From: a virus
DNA: 26,211 bases
Reading direction: 5' to 3' (one strand)
IMG/VR virus record: IMGVR_UViG_3300005264_000201
Span: 1-26,211 of that record
The number at the start of each line of letters is the position of its first letter. Within the stretch, counting starts at the first letter, position 1. Of the stretch, positions 7,571 to 15,859 are shown one piece after another. The notes beneath the pieces are model-generated. The model saw only the letters and a program-made list of their open reading frames with translations, was not told the DNA's origin and ran no database searches. Made by a program: the position numbers and the translations under genes.

Positions 7571-8073
7571 GTGGTTTCAATATCAAAAATGGAGAATCTT
7601 ATGTTAAGGGTGATTTTACAAAGCTAGATAATTTAGTTAAGAACCTTAGTAAGAAAATCTATGTTGATATTGGAGTATTAAGTGAAACAAACGAAACTGT
7701 AGAAGGTGGAAAAACTATTGCTGGAATTGGAGCTTTACATGAGTTCGGTACAGACAAAGCTGGTCGAGGTGATGGTGGAACTATCCCGGAGAGATCTTTT
7801 ATTAGGATGCCTTTAGAAACAGGACAAAATGATATTGAAAAAGCCATTGAACCAAAGATTAAAAAGTTTATTACTGAAAAAAATATAGAAGGTCTATTTG
7901 AACTGATAGGTATAGCAGGAGAAGCCAGAATCCAGGAGGCATTTGATACTGCTGGTTTTGGAGAATGGGAGCCTAACGCTGAATCAACCATAAAAGCAAA
8001 AGGTTCAGACAGTCCTTTGATTGATGATGGAACATTAAGAAAATCTATAACATCAAAAGTAGGAGGGAAATAA
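7567..8073 (+). CDS. Neck / virion morphogenesis protein (HK97 gp10-like)
   Basis: A 168-residue protein with the signature of gp10-like neck proteins: an N-terminal VDIGVLSE strand, then IAGIGALHEFGTD..., then IPERSFIRMPLE, and a C-terminal SPLIDDGTLRKSITSKV segment (family form: L-x-D-T-G-x-L-x-x-S). Such proteins complete the head-tail interface before the tail is joined. It is coupled to both neighbours (ATGA overlap before, TAATG after). Confidence 0.8.
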   Translation: MSGFNIKNGESYVKGDFTKLDNLVKNLSKKIYVDIGVLSETNETVEGGKTIAGIGALHEFGTDKAGRGDGGTIPERSFIRMPLETGQNDIEKAIEPKIKKFITEKNIEGLFELIGIAGEARIQEAFDTAGFGEWEPNAESTIKAKGSDSPLIDDGTLRKSITSKVGGK

Positions 8074-8411
8074 TGCCAGTACCATACATGGGAAGGACTT
8101 TAAAAGGTTGGACATCTAAAACTACTATAAAACTAATAACCCAGACTATAGTTGACTATGAGACAGTAGAGAGTGAATCTATTGTAACTCTTAATTGTAA
8201 TTTTCAAGCATTGAAGCCTGCTGTTGTGGATAGAAAACCTCCAGAACAAAGAACATGGAAGTGGTGGTCTATTGTTGTAACAGAAGGACCACAATTGAAT
8301 ATAGATGATATTATTGTAAAAGACAGTAAAAACTATCGAATAGTGTCGAATAATGATTGGAGTGAATCTGGTTTCCAAAAATATGAGGCAATAGAGGATT
8401 ATACAGGATGA
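8073..8411 (+). CDS. Head closure / neck protein (hypothetical)
   Basis: A 112-residue beta-rich protein. It contains PPEQRTWKWWSIVVTEGPQLNIDDIIVKDSKNYRIVSNNDWSESGFQKYEAIEDY; a stretch of the form I-x-V-x-x-x-x-Y-R-V-x-x-x-x-D-W-S-x-x-G-F is typical of small head-closure (stopper) proteins in this type of phage. The function is suggested by shape and by position between the gp10-like and terminator genes; no catalytic motif is seen. It is coupled to the next gene by an ATGA overlap. Confidence 0.6.
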   Translation: MPVPYMGRTLKGWTSKTTIKLITQTIVDYETVESESIVTLNCNFQALKPAVVDRKPPEQRTWKWWSIVVTEGPQLNIDDIIVKDSKNYRIVSNNDWSESGFQKYEAIEDYTG

Positions 8412-8896
8412 ATCCAAATAAATTATTAGCAACGATTATTGAAGAAGAAATGAATCTCAATAATGGAAGAGTTGTTCTTTATGACCAGAACTTTAAAGCA
8501 CCTAAAGACAGAGGTCTTTTTATAGTTATAAGTACAGGATCAGATCAGATAATAGCAAATACCAATAAATTTGATACAGTAACAAACGAACAAGTTCAAA
8601 AAATTTCCAAGAATACAACTTATTGGGTAGAAATAACCAGTAGGAATATGGAGGCTGCAGAAAGACGACATGAAGTATTGATGGCGATCAATTCAAATTA
8701 CTCCATACAGCAAATGGAAAAGAATAATGTGAAAATCTTTAGGACCAACACAATTCAAGACTTATCTTTTATCGATGGAAGTTCTTCATTGCATCGGTAT
8801 AGAATACCTGTTATTATCAATAATATGAGCGAAAAGAGATCTGTTACAGATTATTTTGACAATTTTCAAACCGTGGAGGTAGAAAGCAATGAGTAA
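8408..8896 (+). CDS. Neck/tail terminator protein (LIC_12616-like)
   Basis: A 162-residue protein whose central part (RGLFIVISTGSDQIIANTNKF..., QVQKISKNTTYWVEITSRNMEAAERRHEVLMAI) and C-terminal part (DLSFIDGSSSLHRYRIPVIINN) match the phage neck terminator family that caps the tail tube and joins it to the head. The following gene is the tail sheath, which fits. It starts in a four-base overlap with the previous gene and ends eight bases inside the sheath gene. Confidence 0.72.
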   Translation: MNPNKLLATIIEEEMNLNNGRVVLYDQNFKAPKDRGLFIVISTGSDQIIANTNKFDTVTNEQVQKISKNTTYWVEITSRNMEAAERRHEVLMAINSNYSIQQMEKNNVKIFRTNTIQDLSFIDGSSSLHRYRIPVIINNMSEKRSVTDYFDNFQTVEVESNE

Positions 8897-10361
8897 ATTG
8901 GATATTAGTAATGTGATAAGAGTTACTATTTTATCAGCATTAAGAGGTCTTTCTGATATAAATACATCGGCATTGGCTATTTTTACAGATGAAGCACCTA
9001 TTCCTGGAGATTACGGAACCTCTGGTGTTTATTTAAACGCCTCTGGTGTAGCGGATGATTTCGGTAGTAATAGTGATACTTATTCTCTAGCACAAACCAT
9101 TTTTAGCCAGAACCCAAACATCTTAACAGGTGGTGGTTATTTAGTTGTAATTCCCAGGAATCAATCAGCTTTAGCACAGCCAGCAACAATTGTTGGGAAA
9201 GAATCTATAGATCTCACTAGCTTAAATGCTACGGATTTTAATATCAACCTAGACATAGATAGTGGTGGAGCAGTAGATATAGCTATAGGCGAGATAGATA
9301 CAACTTCTATTTCAACGGCTTTAATCTCTTTGAATAATACAGCTATAACAAATGCAGGAGTTAAATTTGAAATCTCTGGAAGTTTAGCAACGGCAATTAT
9401 TACTTTAAAAACAATAGCTGATGGATCAAGTAAGACTATAGATATAGGTTTAGCAGGAACAGGAACAGATCTACCAACACTTTTAAAACTATCCGGTTCA
9501 GCGACAGGTTCAGATGCAGGAGTTGAAAGAGTAAAGGATGCAATATTAAGAACAGCAGGATCAGTTAATTATTTTGGTATAGTTCTTAATGAAAAACAAT
9601 CAGATGTAAATTTATTAGAACTAGCAGCAACCGTTCAGACTTTAGATAAATTGTTATTTGTAGGATCAAATCTGTCAGCAGATATTGAAGGAGTTTTTAG
9701 TTCTGTTTTAAATAGAGGATATACTCATACAAGATGTTTGTATTATTCAGTCTCAGAAAATGATGCCTTAACTTTTGCTGCAGGATATGGCTCTAGGGGA
9801 TTATCTACAAATTTTAATGGTTCAGATACTGCTCAAACAATGCACCTTAAAGAGATAGTTGGATTAGAAGGTGATGCAGGAATGACACAAACATTGCTTA
9901 CTAAATGTGGCAGTGCTGGTGTAGATTCTTATGTAGATTTTGGAGTTCCTAAATTATTCACTTCTGGAGCAAATAAATACTTTGATCAGATTTATAGTAG
10001 ACTGGCATTAAAGGTTAAACTGCAAATAGCTGGTTTTAACTTCTTGGCTCAAACCAATTCTAAAATACCTCAGACCGAAGAAGGAATGAACGCTCTAAAA
10101 TCAACTTATAGAGACGTCTTATCGCAATTTGTTACTAATGGTACATTTGCACCTGGAACATGGAAAGGCTCAACTACTTTTGGTAATCCTGCAGATCATA
10201 TTAGGAATATAGCCGATTTTGGTTATTATATTTATAGTTTACCGTTATCTAAGCAATCTCAAACACAGAGAGATGCTAGAGTTGCACCATTGATACAATG
10301 TGCTGGTAAAGATTCGGGAGCTATTCATAGTTCCGATGTAACTGTTTTGGTGGAGGCATAG
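8889..10361 (+). CDS. Tail sheath protein (DUF3383)
   Basis: The contractile sheath that surrounds the tail tube and drives infection. The 490-residue protein opens with a segment typical of the family (ISNVIRVTILSALRGLSDINTSALAIFTDEAP) and has central SVNYFGIVLNEKQSDVNLLELAATVQTLDKLLFVGSN and a C-terminal YDQIYSRLALKVKLQIAGFNFL-like region, then GYYIYSLPLSKQSQTQRDARVAPLIQCAGKDSGAIHSSDVTVLVEA. Length is normal. It shows that the virion is a myovirus. A good ribosome site (GTGGAGG) lies before the ATG inside the end of the previous gene. Confidence 0.88.
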   Translation: MSKLDISNVIRVTILSALRGLSDINTSALAIFTDEAPIPGDYGTSGVYLNASGVADDFGSNSDTYSLAQTIFSQNPNILTGGGYLVVIPRNQSALAQPATIVGKESIDLTSLNATDFNINLDIDSGGAVDIAIGEIDTTSISTALISLNNTAITNAGVKFEISGSLATAIITLKTIADGSSKTIDIGLAGTGTDLPTLLKLSGSATGSDAGVERVKDAILRTAGSVNYFGIVLNEKQSDVNLLELAATVQTLDKLLFVGSNLSADIEGVFSSVLNRGYTHTRCLYYSVSENDALTFAAGYGSRGLSTNFNGSDTAQTMHLKEIVGLEGDAGMTQTLLTKCGSAGVDSYVDFGVPKLFTSGANKYFDQIYSRLALKVKLQIAGFNFLAQTNSKIPQTEEGMNALKSTYRDVLSQFVTNGTFAPGTWKGSTTFGNPADHIRNIADFGYYIYSLPLSKQSQTQRDARVAPLIQCAGKDSGAIHSSDVTVLVEA

Positions 10362-10362
10362 A

Positions 10363-10815
10363 ATGAGTGTAGCTTTAAGTGGAAATGATACTTTACTGAT
10401 AGATACAAGAATAATGAAAGATTTAGCTGATGGAGACACAGCTGTTTTGGATTTCCCAAATGAACTTGCAGGAGTTAAAAAAGGTAAGAACGGTAATACT
10501 CTCTTTGCTTTTAATTCCTCTGGAACTCAATGTACCTTAGCAGTACGTGTTGTTATGGGATCTGGAGATGATAAGTATCTAAACTCACGATTACAAGAAT
10601 ATAGAAATGATCCAGCAGCCTTTATATTGTTTAAAGCAGAACTAATAAAAAGAGTTGGTGATGGTGAAGGGAATATAACCAATAATACTTACAAAGTATC
10701 TGGTGGAATCATTACGAAGATACCTGGAGCAAAAGAAAACGTAGAGGGTGACACAGAACAGGCTGTTGCTATTTATACTTTGACATTTGCTAACACTGAT
10801 AGGTCGTTATCATAA
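10363..10815 (+). CDS. Tail tube protein (DUF3277-like)
   Basis: A 150-residue protein directly after the sheath, the standard place for the tube protein. It shows the family pattern: an N-terminal DTLLIDTRIMKDLADGDTAVLDFPNELAGVKKGKNGNTLFAFNSSG, then VVMGSGDDKYLNSRLQEY and a C-terminal GDTEQAVAIYTLTFANTDRSL strand. Stop and next start overlap by one base (TAATG). Confidence 0.82.
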   Translation: MSVALSGNDTLLIDTRIMKDLADGDTAVLDFPNELAGVKKGKNGNTLFAFNSSGTQCTLAVRVVMGSGDDKYLNSRLQEYRNDPAAFILFKAELIKRVGDGEGNITNNTYKVSGGIITKIPGAKENVEGDTEQAVAIYTLTFANTDRSLS

Positions 10816-11243
10816 TGGATATAAATAATAAGGAATTAATCGTACAGCCATCGAGCTTTACAAATACTATGCAACTAAAATATCACATAGGGAAAGCTCT
10901 AAATATTAAAGAGTTAAATCTTAGTGGTATTGATATTAACTCAGAAGATCCACTTAAAAGTAATGTAGGATCAGAAACTATTGGGAGTATGATAGAAAAT
11001 GCAATATCAGTAGCGACTGATCCTAAAGTTATGAAATCTTTGTTTAAATGTTGCGAAAAAGTCGTTATGTACGACAAGAACCTTGTGGATGAATCTTTTT
11101 TCGACAAGATAGAGAATAGGGAACTTTATTATCCGATAATGATAGAAGTCATTAAAGTTAACATTGCCCCTTTTTTCGGGAAAATCAGTTCCATGTTTCA
11201 GGGAGCCGAGGGACTGATGGCAAACTTCCAGAAACAAGGGTAA
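10815..11243 (+). CDS. Tail assembly chaperone, G-type product
   Basis: A 142-residue protein between the tube and tape-measure genes, where tail assembly chaperones are encoded. It is mostly helical, ending NIAPFFGKISSMFQGAEGLMANFQKQG. Its last part overlaps, in the -1 frame, a region that leads into a further chaperone-like segment, so this appears to be the short (G-like) product of a G/GT pair. These chaperones bind the tape measure and are absent from the finished virion. Assignment is from position and overlap layout; the protein itself has no diagnostic motif. Confidence 0.72.
   Translation: MDINNKELIVQPSSFTNTMQLKYHIGKALNIKELNLSGIDINSEDPLKSNVGSETIGSMIENAISVATDPKVMKSLFKCCEKVVMYDKNLVDESFFDKIENRELYYPIMIEVIKVNIAPFFGKISSMFQGAEGLMANFQKQG
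11168..11177 (+). other. Probable -1 ribosomal frameshift site in the chaperone gene
   Basis: The run CCCTTTTTTC carries two overlapping slippery heptamers in the correct phase of the upstream frame: C-CCT-TTT and T-TTT-TTC. A -1 slip here continues through an open frame to the stop at 11414-11416, producing a GT fusion of about 200 residues. The layout matches conserved G/GT frameshifting in phage tail operons. Confidence 0.6.
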
Positions 11244-11257
11244 CGGCAACCGAAGAG

Positions 11258-11416
11258 ATGCTCGTAGCTTTAAAACTTTCAAGAGCCGGTTACTATGGAG
11301 GTAATCTTGATAATGTTTTAAATGCTCGGGTAGATCATGTTTTAAGTGCTTTAGAATATGAAATTTTTAATAACGAATATGAAAGAGCGTATACAGAACT
11401 AAATAAGAGGAACTAA
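11258..11416 (+). CDS. T part of the tail assembly chaperone (made by frameshift)
   Basis: The -1 frame relative to the G gene stays open from the slippery run near 11171 to a TAA at 11414. Its distinctive part begins about here and reads ATEEMLVALKLSRAGYYGGN, then VLNARVDHVLSALEYEIFNNEYERAYTELNKRN, a pattern recognisable from the second chaperone segment of related phages (RAGYY-G-N and LSALEYE-x-F). The ATG at 11258 would give a 52-residue protein alone, but it lacks a good ribosome site, so expression as a fusion with the preceding gene is more likely. Confidence 0.65.
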   Translation: MLVALKLSRAGYYGGNLDNVLNARVDHVLSALEYEIFNNEYERAYTELNKRN

Positions 11417-11430
11417 TAAGTTCCTCTTAT
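11403..11430 (+). terminator. Hairpin at the end of the chaperone gene
   Basis: Perfect 11-bp stem ATAAGAGGAAC / GTTCCTCTTAT with the 6-base loop TAATAA, which contains the chaperone stop codon. No T-run follows, so it may slow transcription, protect the mRNA end or serve as a weak terminator rather than a strong one. A TATAAT (11450-11455) follows before the tape-measure gene, without a convincing -35 box. Confidence 0.55.
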
Positions 11431-11472
11431 GCAATACAGGAACATCGTATATAATTATTTTAGAGGTATCAA

Positions 11473-12864
11473 ATGACAATAGTAGATTTATTTGCAAGAA
11501 TAGGATTGAAAACAGACGAAGCAAAGGCTAAAAGCTTTTCTAGGTCTATGAATACTCTAAAGAATGGAATGGTAGTTGCTACTGCTACTGCTGTTGGAGT
11601 ATCTGCAGCAATTAATAAAATCACTAATGATGCCATGAAAATGGGTGTAGCTTTTAAGCAATTTGAAGTTGAGACAGGAGCCTCTGCCCAAGAACTGCAG
11701 AAATGGCAATCAGTTGTTGAACAAACCAACCAACCTATAGAAAGTGTAACTTCTGCTATTAAAGCACTTGCGACTAGCCGAGAAAAAATAAAATTAGGAC
11801 AAGGTGATATATCTGGCTATCAATTATTAGGGATAGATCCTAATAAAGATCCGTTTGAGATACTGGAAGATTTAAGAATCAAAACTCAAGGATTAAGCCA
11901 AGCTATGAAAAAAGATATTTTATCTAAATTTGGTGTAGGCTCTGGGATGATACAAGCTCTTGAAATGACTAATGAAGAATTTAATAAGCTCTCAGCAAAC
12001 GCTTTTATAATACAACCATCAGCAATAACTACTTTAAATCAAGCTAAGGCAAGTATGGATCTTGCTGGAAGGGCTATTGATTATATGAAATCTCAAATAG
12101 CCGTGGGATTATCTCCACAAATAGTATTGCTTACAAAAAGAATAACGGCTTTTATAAAAAAGAATGAAGATGGAATAATTAAAGGCTTTCAGCTTAGTTT
12201 TAAATGGGTGTCAAAATTTACAGATGCTATTATAAATACGGTTTCATGGATTGATACTCTAGTTACGAAAACAATCGGATGGAAAAACGGAATTATTGGT
12301 GTTATGGGTGTTTTAGCCTTATTGAACACTCAATTAATATTATCTCCTATAGGGTTAATGACCGCAGGGTTATTGCTTCTAATAGCTGTTATGGATGATA
12401 TAAAAGGTTATTCAGAAGGGAAAAACTCCTTGTTTGGTAAAATGATGGATGGAATGGCAGGATTTAAAACTTTTATCGATGGGATAATCAATGCTATAAA
12501 GATAATAAAAGATTTTATGGATGGAGGGGACCTTGATTTTGTAACTGGTGCTGCCGATGTAGCTAGAGAAGAAGGTAAAACTGTAAAAGCTAATACTTTA
12601 GATTTTTGGGGAGCAGGGGTAGGAACAGATAGATTTTATAATGCAGCACCTAGGTGGATGAAAACTGATTGGTATAAACAGGTTTTTAGTGGTGGTGGGT
12701 TTGGTAATTTGACAGGAGAAGAATCTAGAAATATGAATACTACAAATAATGTTACTATAACCGTAAATGGAACAGCCGATGCAGAGGATACAGCTATAGC
12801 AACAATGAAATTGTTTGAGAAGAACCTATCTGGAACATCTGCACAAATATCGAGGGACGAATAA
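11473..12864 (+). CDS. Tail tape measure protein
   Basis: The 463-residue protein follows the chaperones and precedes the baseplate genes. It opens with DLFARIGLKTDEAKAKSFSRSMNTLKNGMVVATATAVGVSAAINKITNDAMKMG, a tape-measure-type start, and carries hydrophobic segments near 275-310 (GIIGVMGVLALLNTQLILSP, MTAGLLLLIAVM), as expected for a protein that enters the host membrane on infection. It is short for a tape measure; at about 0.15 nm per residue it would set a tail of roughly 70 nm. The C-terminus ends with TNNVTITVNGTADAEDTA, often seen near the baseplate end. The ribosome site AGAGGT supports the start. Confidence 0.82.
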   Translation: MTIVDLFARIGLKTDEAKAKSFSRSMNTLKNGMVVATATAVGVSAAINKITNDAMKMGVAFKQFEVETGASAQELQKWQSVVEQTNQPIESVTSAIKALATSREKIKLGQGDISGYQLLGIDPNKDPFEILEDLRIKTQGLSQAMKKDILSKFGVGSGMIQALEMTNEEFNKLSANAFIIQPSAITTLNQAKASMDLAGRAIDYMKSQIAVGLSPQIVLLTKRITAFIKKNEDGIIKGFQLSFKWVSKFTDAIINTVSWIDTLVTKTIGWKNGIIGVMGVLALLNTQLILSPIGLMTAGLLLLIAVMDDIKGYSEGKNSLFGKMMDGMAGFKTFIDGIINAIKIIKDFMDGGDLDFVTGAADVAREEGKTVKANTLDFWGAGVGTDRFYNAAPRWMKTDWYKQVFSGGGFGNLTGEESRNMNTTNNVTITVNGTADAEDTAIATMKLFEKNLSGTSAQISRDE

Positions 12865-13634
12865 TGCTAGATACTAAAATATCTCCAATTACAGATTTAA
12901 CAGGAAAAACTCTATTAACAGATTCAGAAGGAAAAAAATTATCGATATTTGTTTTTGATATACCAGAAACTGAAAACATAGAACTATCTTCTGAAATATC
13001 AGATCATTATACTGAAAATAATAGTTTTATTAGTGACCATGAAATAAGAAAACCTATACAAATAAATCTAAGTGGATTGATTGGTGAATTAACGTTTAAA
13101 GAAAAAGATGGATTAGAAAGTGTTCTCCAGGATATGGACAATAGATTAGAAACTGTTGATGCGTATCTTGGAGATTTTACCCCTGGAGCAATCCAGGATA
13201 TACAACGTACTGTAAATTATGCCGAAACAGGAATAGCAGCCGCAAACAGTTTTATAGATAGAGGACAAAATGTAATAGGGTTTTTTGATGGGGAATCAGT
13301 AGAAGAAACAGCTCAACAAAAAGCTTTTAATAATTTATACCTGTTGTGGAAAACATCGGTTTTATTGGATGTTCAAACTCCTTGGAAGTTGTTTAAAAAT
13401 ATGAGAATAATAAATATAGGAATATCTCAAAATCAAGACACAGAAGAGATCACTGATATAAATATAACATTAAAGGAATTAAGATTTGCAAGTTTACAAA
13501 CAACAGATTTCAGTAAAGATATAAACGCTCCTAGGGTGGATGTTCAAGTTGCACCTACGGAGGACATAGGAAAGATTAAAGGAGTAAGTAATAATACGTT
13601 ATTATTTGATATAATTGAGGGGATAAAGGGTTAA
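12864..13634 (+). CDS. Dit-like tail/baseplate protein
   Basis: The 256-residue protein has an N-terminal part of the type seen in Dit-like phage tail proteins: FVFDIPETENIELSSEISDHYTENNSFISDHEIRKPIQINLSGLIGEL, where H-E-I-R-K-P-I-x-I-x-L-S-G is the recognisable piece. It sits between the tape measure and the plug and hub genes, as expected of the protein starting the tail tube on the baseplate. The C-terminal part (SVLLDVQTPWKLFKNMRIINIGISQNQDTEEITDINITLKELRFA) is also conserved in this kind of protein. Overlaps on both sides support coupled translation. Confidence 0.7.
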   Translation: MLDTKISPITDLTGKTLLTDSEGKKLSIFVFDIPETENIELSSEISDHYTENNSFISDHEIRKPIQINLSGLIGELTFKEKDGLESVLQDMDNRLETVDAYLGDFTPGAIQDIQRTVNYAETGIAAANSFIDRGQNVIGFFDGESVEETAQQKAFNNLYLLWKTSVLLDVQTPWKLFKNMRIINIGISQNQDTEEITDINITLKELRFASLQTTDFSKDINAPRVDVQVAPTEDIGKIKGVSNNTLLFDIIEGIKG

Positions 13635-13981
13635 TGAAATTATTAGAAGGAATACAGGCTTTTGGATCTCAAACTTTTAAAACTAATATTGATAATGGTG
13701 AGAGTGTAACAATAACGCTTAATTTTAAACCGTCTATAAAAATGTGGTTTATTGATTTAGAATATAAAGATTTTAAAGCAAATGGAATAAGAGTTTGTAA
13801 TTCTACTAATCTATTAAGGCAATTTGAAAAAATACTCCCATTCGGTTTAAATGTTTCTGTATCTGATAATGGAGAGCCATTCATTATTAATGATTTTACA
13901 ACCAAGAGAGTACGTCTTGGAATATTAACAATAAATGAAGTTTTGCAAATTAACCAGGCTTATGAGGATGCAAAGATTTGA
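13634..13981 (+). CDS. Baseplate plug protein (Pam3 gp18-like)
   Basis: The 115-residue beta-rich protein carries VTITLNFKPSIKMWFIDLEYKDFKANGIRVCNSTNLLRQFEKILPFGLNVSVSDNGEPFIINDF, the pattern of small baseplate plug proteins (a W-x-x-D-L...G-x-R-V...L-L-R-Q core). Such proteins block the tube end before infection. It lies between the Dit-like and hub genes. Start and stop overlap both neighbours. Confidence 0.65.
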   Translation: MKLLEGIQAFGSQTFKTNIDNGESVTITLNFKPSIKMWFIDLEYKDFKANGIRVCNSTNLLRQFEKILPFGLNVSVSDNGEPFIINDFTTKRVRLGILTINEVLQINQAYEDAKI

Positions 13982-14829
13982 AATTTCAAAGGAATTATCA
14001 ACTTGATATTATAACTCCAGACAATAAGAAAATAACTATAAATCCTCCCTTTACAATGGTTTTTAATTTAACTCGTAATGTAAATGCCTCAGCTAATAGA
14101 TGTCAGATAAAAATATATAATTTAGGTAAAAATACTCGAAATCAGATATATAAAGATAGATACGAATTAACAACAATATGGGAGATCTCATTAAAAGCAG
14201 GATATGGAAGTTCTTTACGTGAAGTATTTTCTGGAAATATATTTGAAGCATCTTCAACAAAAGAAAAAACAGATTGGATAACCTCTATTGAATGTTATGA
14301 TGGAATGAACGCAATCCAGAATGGATATACTGCAAAAACCGTGGCACCTAAAATTGACAAAAAAGAAATGATAAAAAGTCTTATAAGTGATATGCCTGGA
14401 GCTATTGCAGGATTTTTTGGAAAGGAAACAGAAGGAGAAGCTCCACGAGGACAAGTCTTTATGGGGCAGACTTATAGTCTCTTGCAAGAGATTACTGATA
14501 ATAAGGCTTTTATTGATAACCAGACTATAAATATTTTAACCGATGATGAAACAATCAAAGGAGATGTTTTAGTATTAGATTCAGATCAATTATTAGCAAC
14601 CCCGAAAAGACAGGATACTTTTTTAACCGTATCTATATTGTTTCTACCGGAATTGGTGGTAGGAATGGTCGTTGAGATCAGAAGTTTGGAAGAAATATAT
14701 AATGGACAGTATAAAGTTATGGGATTCAATCATAATGCTACAATATCTCAAGCTATTCCAGGAGATGCAAGAACTGAAATACAACTTTATTATGGAGCAA
14801 ATGGATTAACGGAGGTGTCTAATGTTTGA
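13978..14829 (+). CDS. Baseplate hub protein (gp44/gpD-like)
   Basis: A 283-residue protein with a classic hub start: INPPFTMVFNLTRNVNASANRCQIKIYNLGKNTRNQIYKDRYE, followed by ISLKAGYGSSLREVFSGNIFEASSTKEKTDWITSIECYDG, and ending VGMVVEIRSLEEIYNGQYKVMGFNHNATISQAIPGDARTEIQLYY. Hub proteins form the trimeric ring that carries the spike. The start codon is TTG at 13978, in a TTGA overlap with the stop of the plug gene, preceded by a GAGGAT ribosome site. The 8-base overlap with the spike gene fits this operon. Confidence 0.8.
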   Translation: MKFQRNYQLDIITPDNKKITINPPFTMVFNLTRNVNASANRCQIKIYNLGKNTRNQIYKDRYELTTIWEISLKAGYGSSLREVFSGNIFEASSTKEKTDWITSIECYDGMNAIQNGYTAKTVAPKIDKKEMIKSLISDMPGAIAGFFGKETEGEAPRGQVFMGQTYSLLQEITDNKAFIDNQTINILTDDETIKGDVLVLDSDQLLATPKRQDTFLTVSILFLPELVVGMVVEIRSLEEIYNGQYKVMGFNHNATISQAIPGDARTEIQLYYGANGLTEVSNV

Positions 14830-15520
14830 GCAAGGTATAATCCCACCAGACCTTGATAATATATTAAATGATCTGAAAAACTCTATTTTCGCAAATCTTA
14901 ATTGCGTGCAAATAGGAAAGATAGAAAAAGTAAATAATAATCAGACTGTAGAAATACAGATACAAGTAAAGCGTAGAATAAAAGGATTAGAGACAGTTAA
15001 TTACCCTCTTTTGGTTGATTGCCCTTTAATGGTAATGCAAGGAGGTGGAGCTTTCCTTGAATTCCCTGTTAAAAAAGGAGATTATTGCATTGTTTTATTT
15101 AACGACAGAAATATTGATACGTGGTGGGATACTGCAAACATTAAAGAACCTCTTACGAAAAGAAAACATAGTCTGTCTGATGGATTTGCCTTGGTTGGAA
15201 TTAATCCCAAAACATCGACTTTAGGATTGTCTGGAGATAAAGTTGGTTTAAAGGCTGTGGGATATGATATTGAAATAACTACTGATAAGAATATTATATT
15301 TGATAATGGGGAAGATAATGCAGTTAGATATAATAGTTTAAATACAGGGCTTACGTCTCAAGACGCTTCTATTAATGAAGAATTAACAAAGTTGACTACC
15401 ACTATAAATGCGATGGTTACAGCCTTTTCATCTTTAGGGATTACTATTCCACCTTATACTCAAGGGAGTGTCTCTACAGATATAACAGGCTCAAAAATAG
15501 AGGAGATTAAAGTACCATGA
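14822..15520 (+). CDS. Baseplate spike protein (Gp138 N-terminal / gpV-like)
   Basis: The 232-residue protein has an OB-fold start typical of Gp138-type spikes: VQIGKIEKVNNNQTVEIQIQVKRR, then the YPLLVDCPLMVMQGGGAFLEFPVKKGDYCIVLFNDRNIDTWW segment, then HSLSDGFALVGINPK. After this come short beta repeats (GLSGDKVGLKAVGYDIEITTDKNIIFDNG) expected of the spike shaft, and a helical/threonine-rich end. It forms the trimeric membrane-piercing tip. A GGAGGT site precedes the ATG. Confidence 0.82.
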   Translation: MFEQGIIPPDLDNILNDLKNSIFANLNCVQIGKIEKVNNNQTVEIQIQVKRRIKGLETVNYPLLVDCPLMVMQGGGAFLEFPVKKGDYCIVLFNDRNIDTWWDTANIKEPLTKRKHSLSDGFALVGINPKTSTLGLSGDKVGLKAVGYDIEITTDKNIIFDNGEDNAVRYNSLNTGLTSQDASINEELTKLTTTINAMVTAFSSLGITIPPYTQGSVSTDITGSKIEEIKVP

Positions 15521-15858
15521 TACATAGGAACTTAGACGATAATGGAGATTGGCAGTTTGGAAAAGGGAAACAATCATACACTAAAGATTTGCAAGCTGTT
15601 TTACTAAATATAAAAACTAGGTTAAAATCATGGAAAGGAGATAGCTTTTCTAATCCATCAGAAGGAGTAGACTATAATAATTTTTTAGATAAAGGAACTA
15701 AAAGCTTTCTTGATGCAGATATTAAACGTGTTATACTAGAAAGTGAAAGTGTTATTAAGATTAAAAAATACACTTCTGTCTTAGAAGAAGATTCTAGGGG
15801 ATTTTCGGCAAAAGCTGAAATATTAACAATTTATGGAATAGCTACAATAGGGGTTTAG
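15517..15858 (+). CDS. Baseplate wedge protein (T4 gp25-like / DUF2634-like)
   Basis: The 113-residue protein reads IHRNLDDNGDWQFGKGKQSYTKDLQAVLLNIKTRLKSWKGDSFSNPSEGVDYNNFLDKGT, then VILESESVIKIKKY and SAKAEILTIYGIATIGV. This matches the small wedge proteins that start sheath assembly on the baseplate (WQFG-G...A-V-x-Q-x-x-x-x-R-L-x-x-x-x-G...NPx-x-GVDY). It starts in an ATGA overlap with the spike gene. Confidence 0.78.
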   Translation: MIHRNLDDNGDWQFGKGKQSYTKDLQAVLLNIKTRLKSWKGDSFSNPSEGVDYNNFLDKGTKSFLDADIKRVILESESVIKIKKYTSVLEEDSRGFSAKAEILTIYGIATIGV

Positions 15859-15859
15859 T

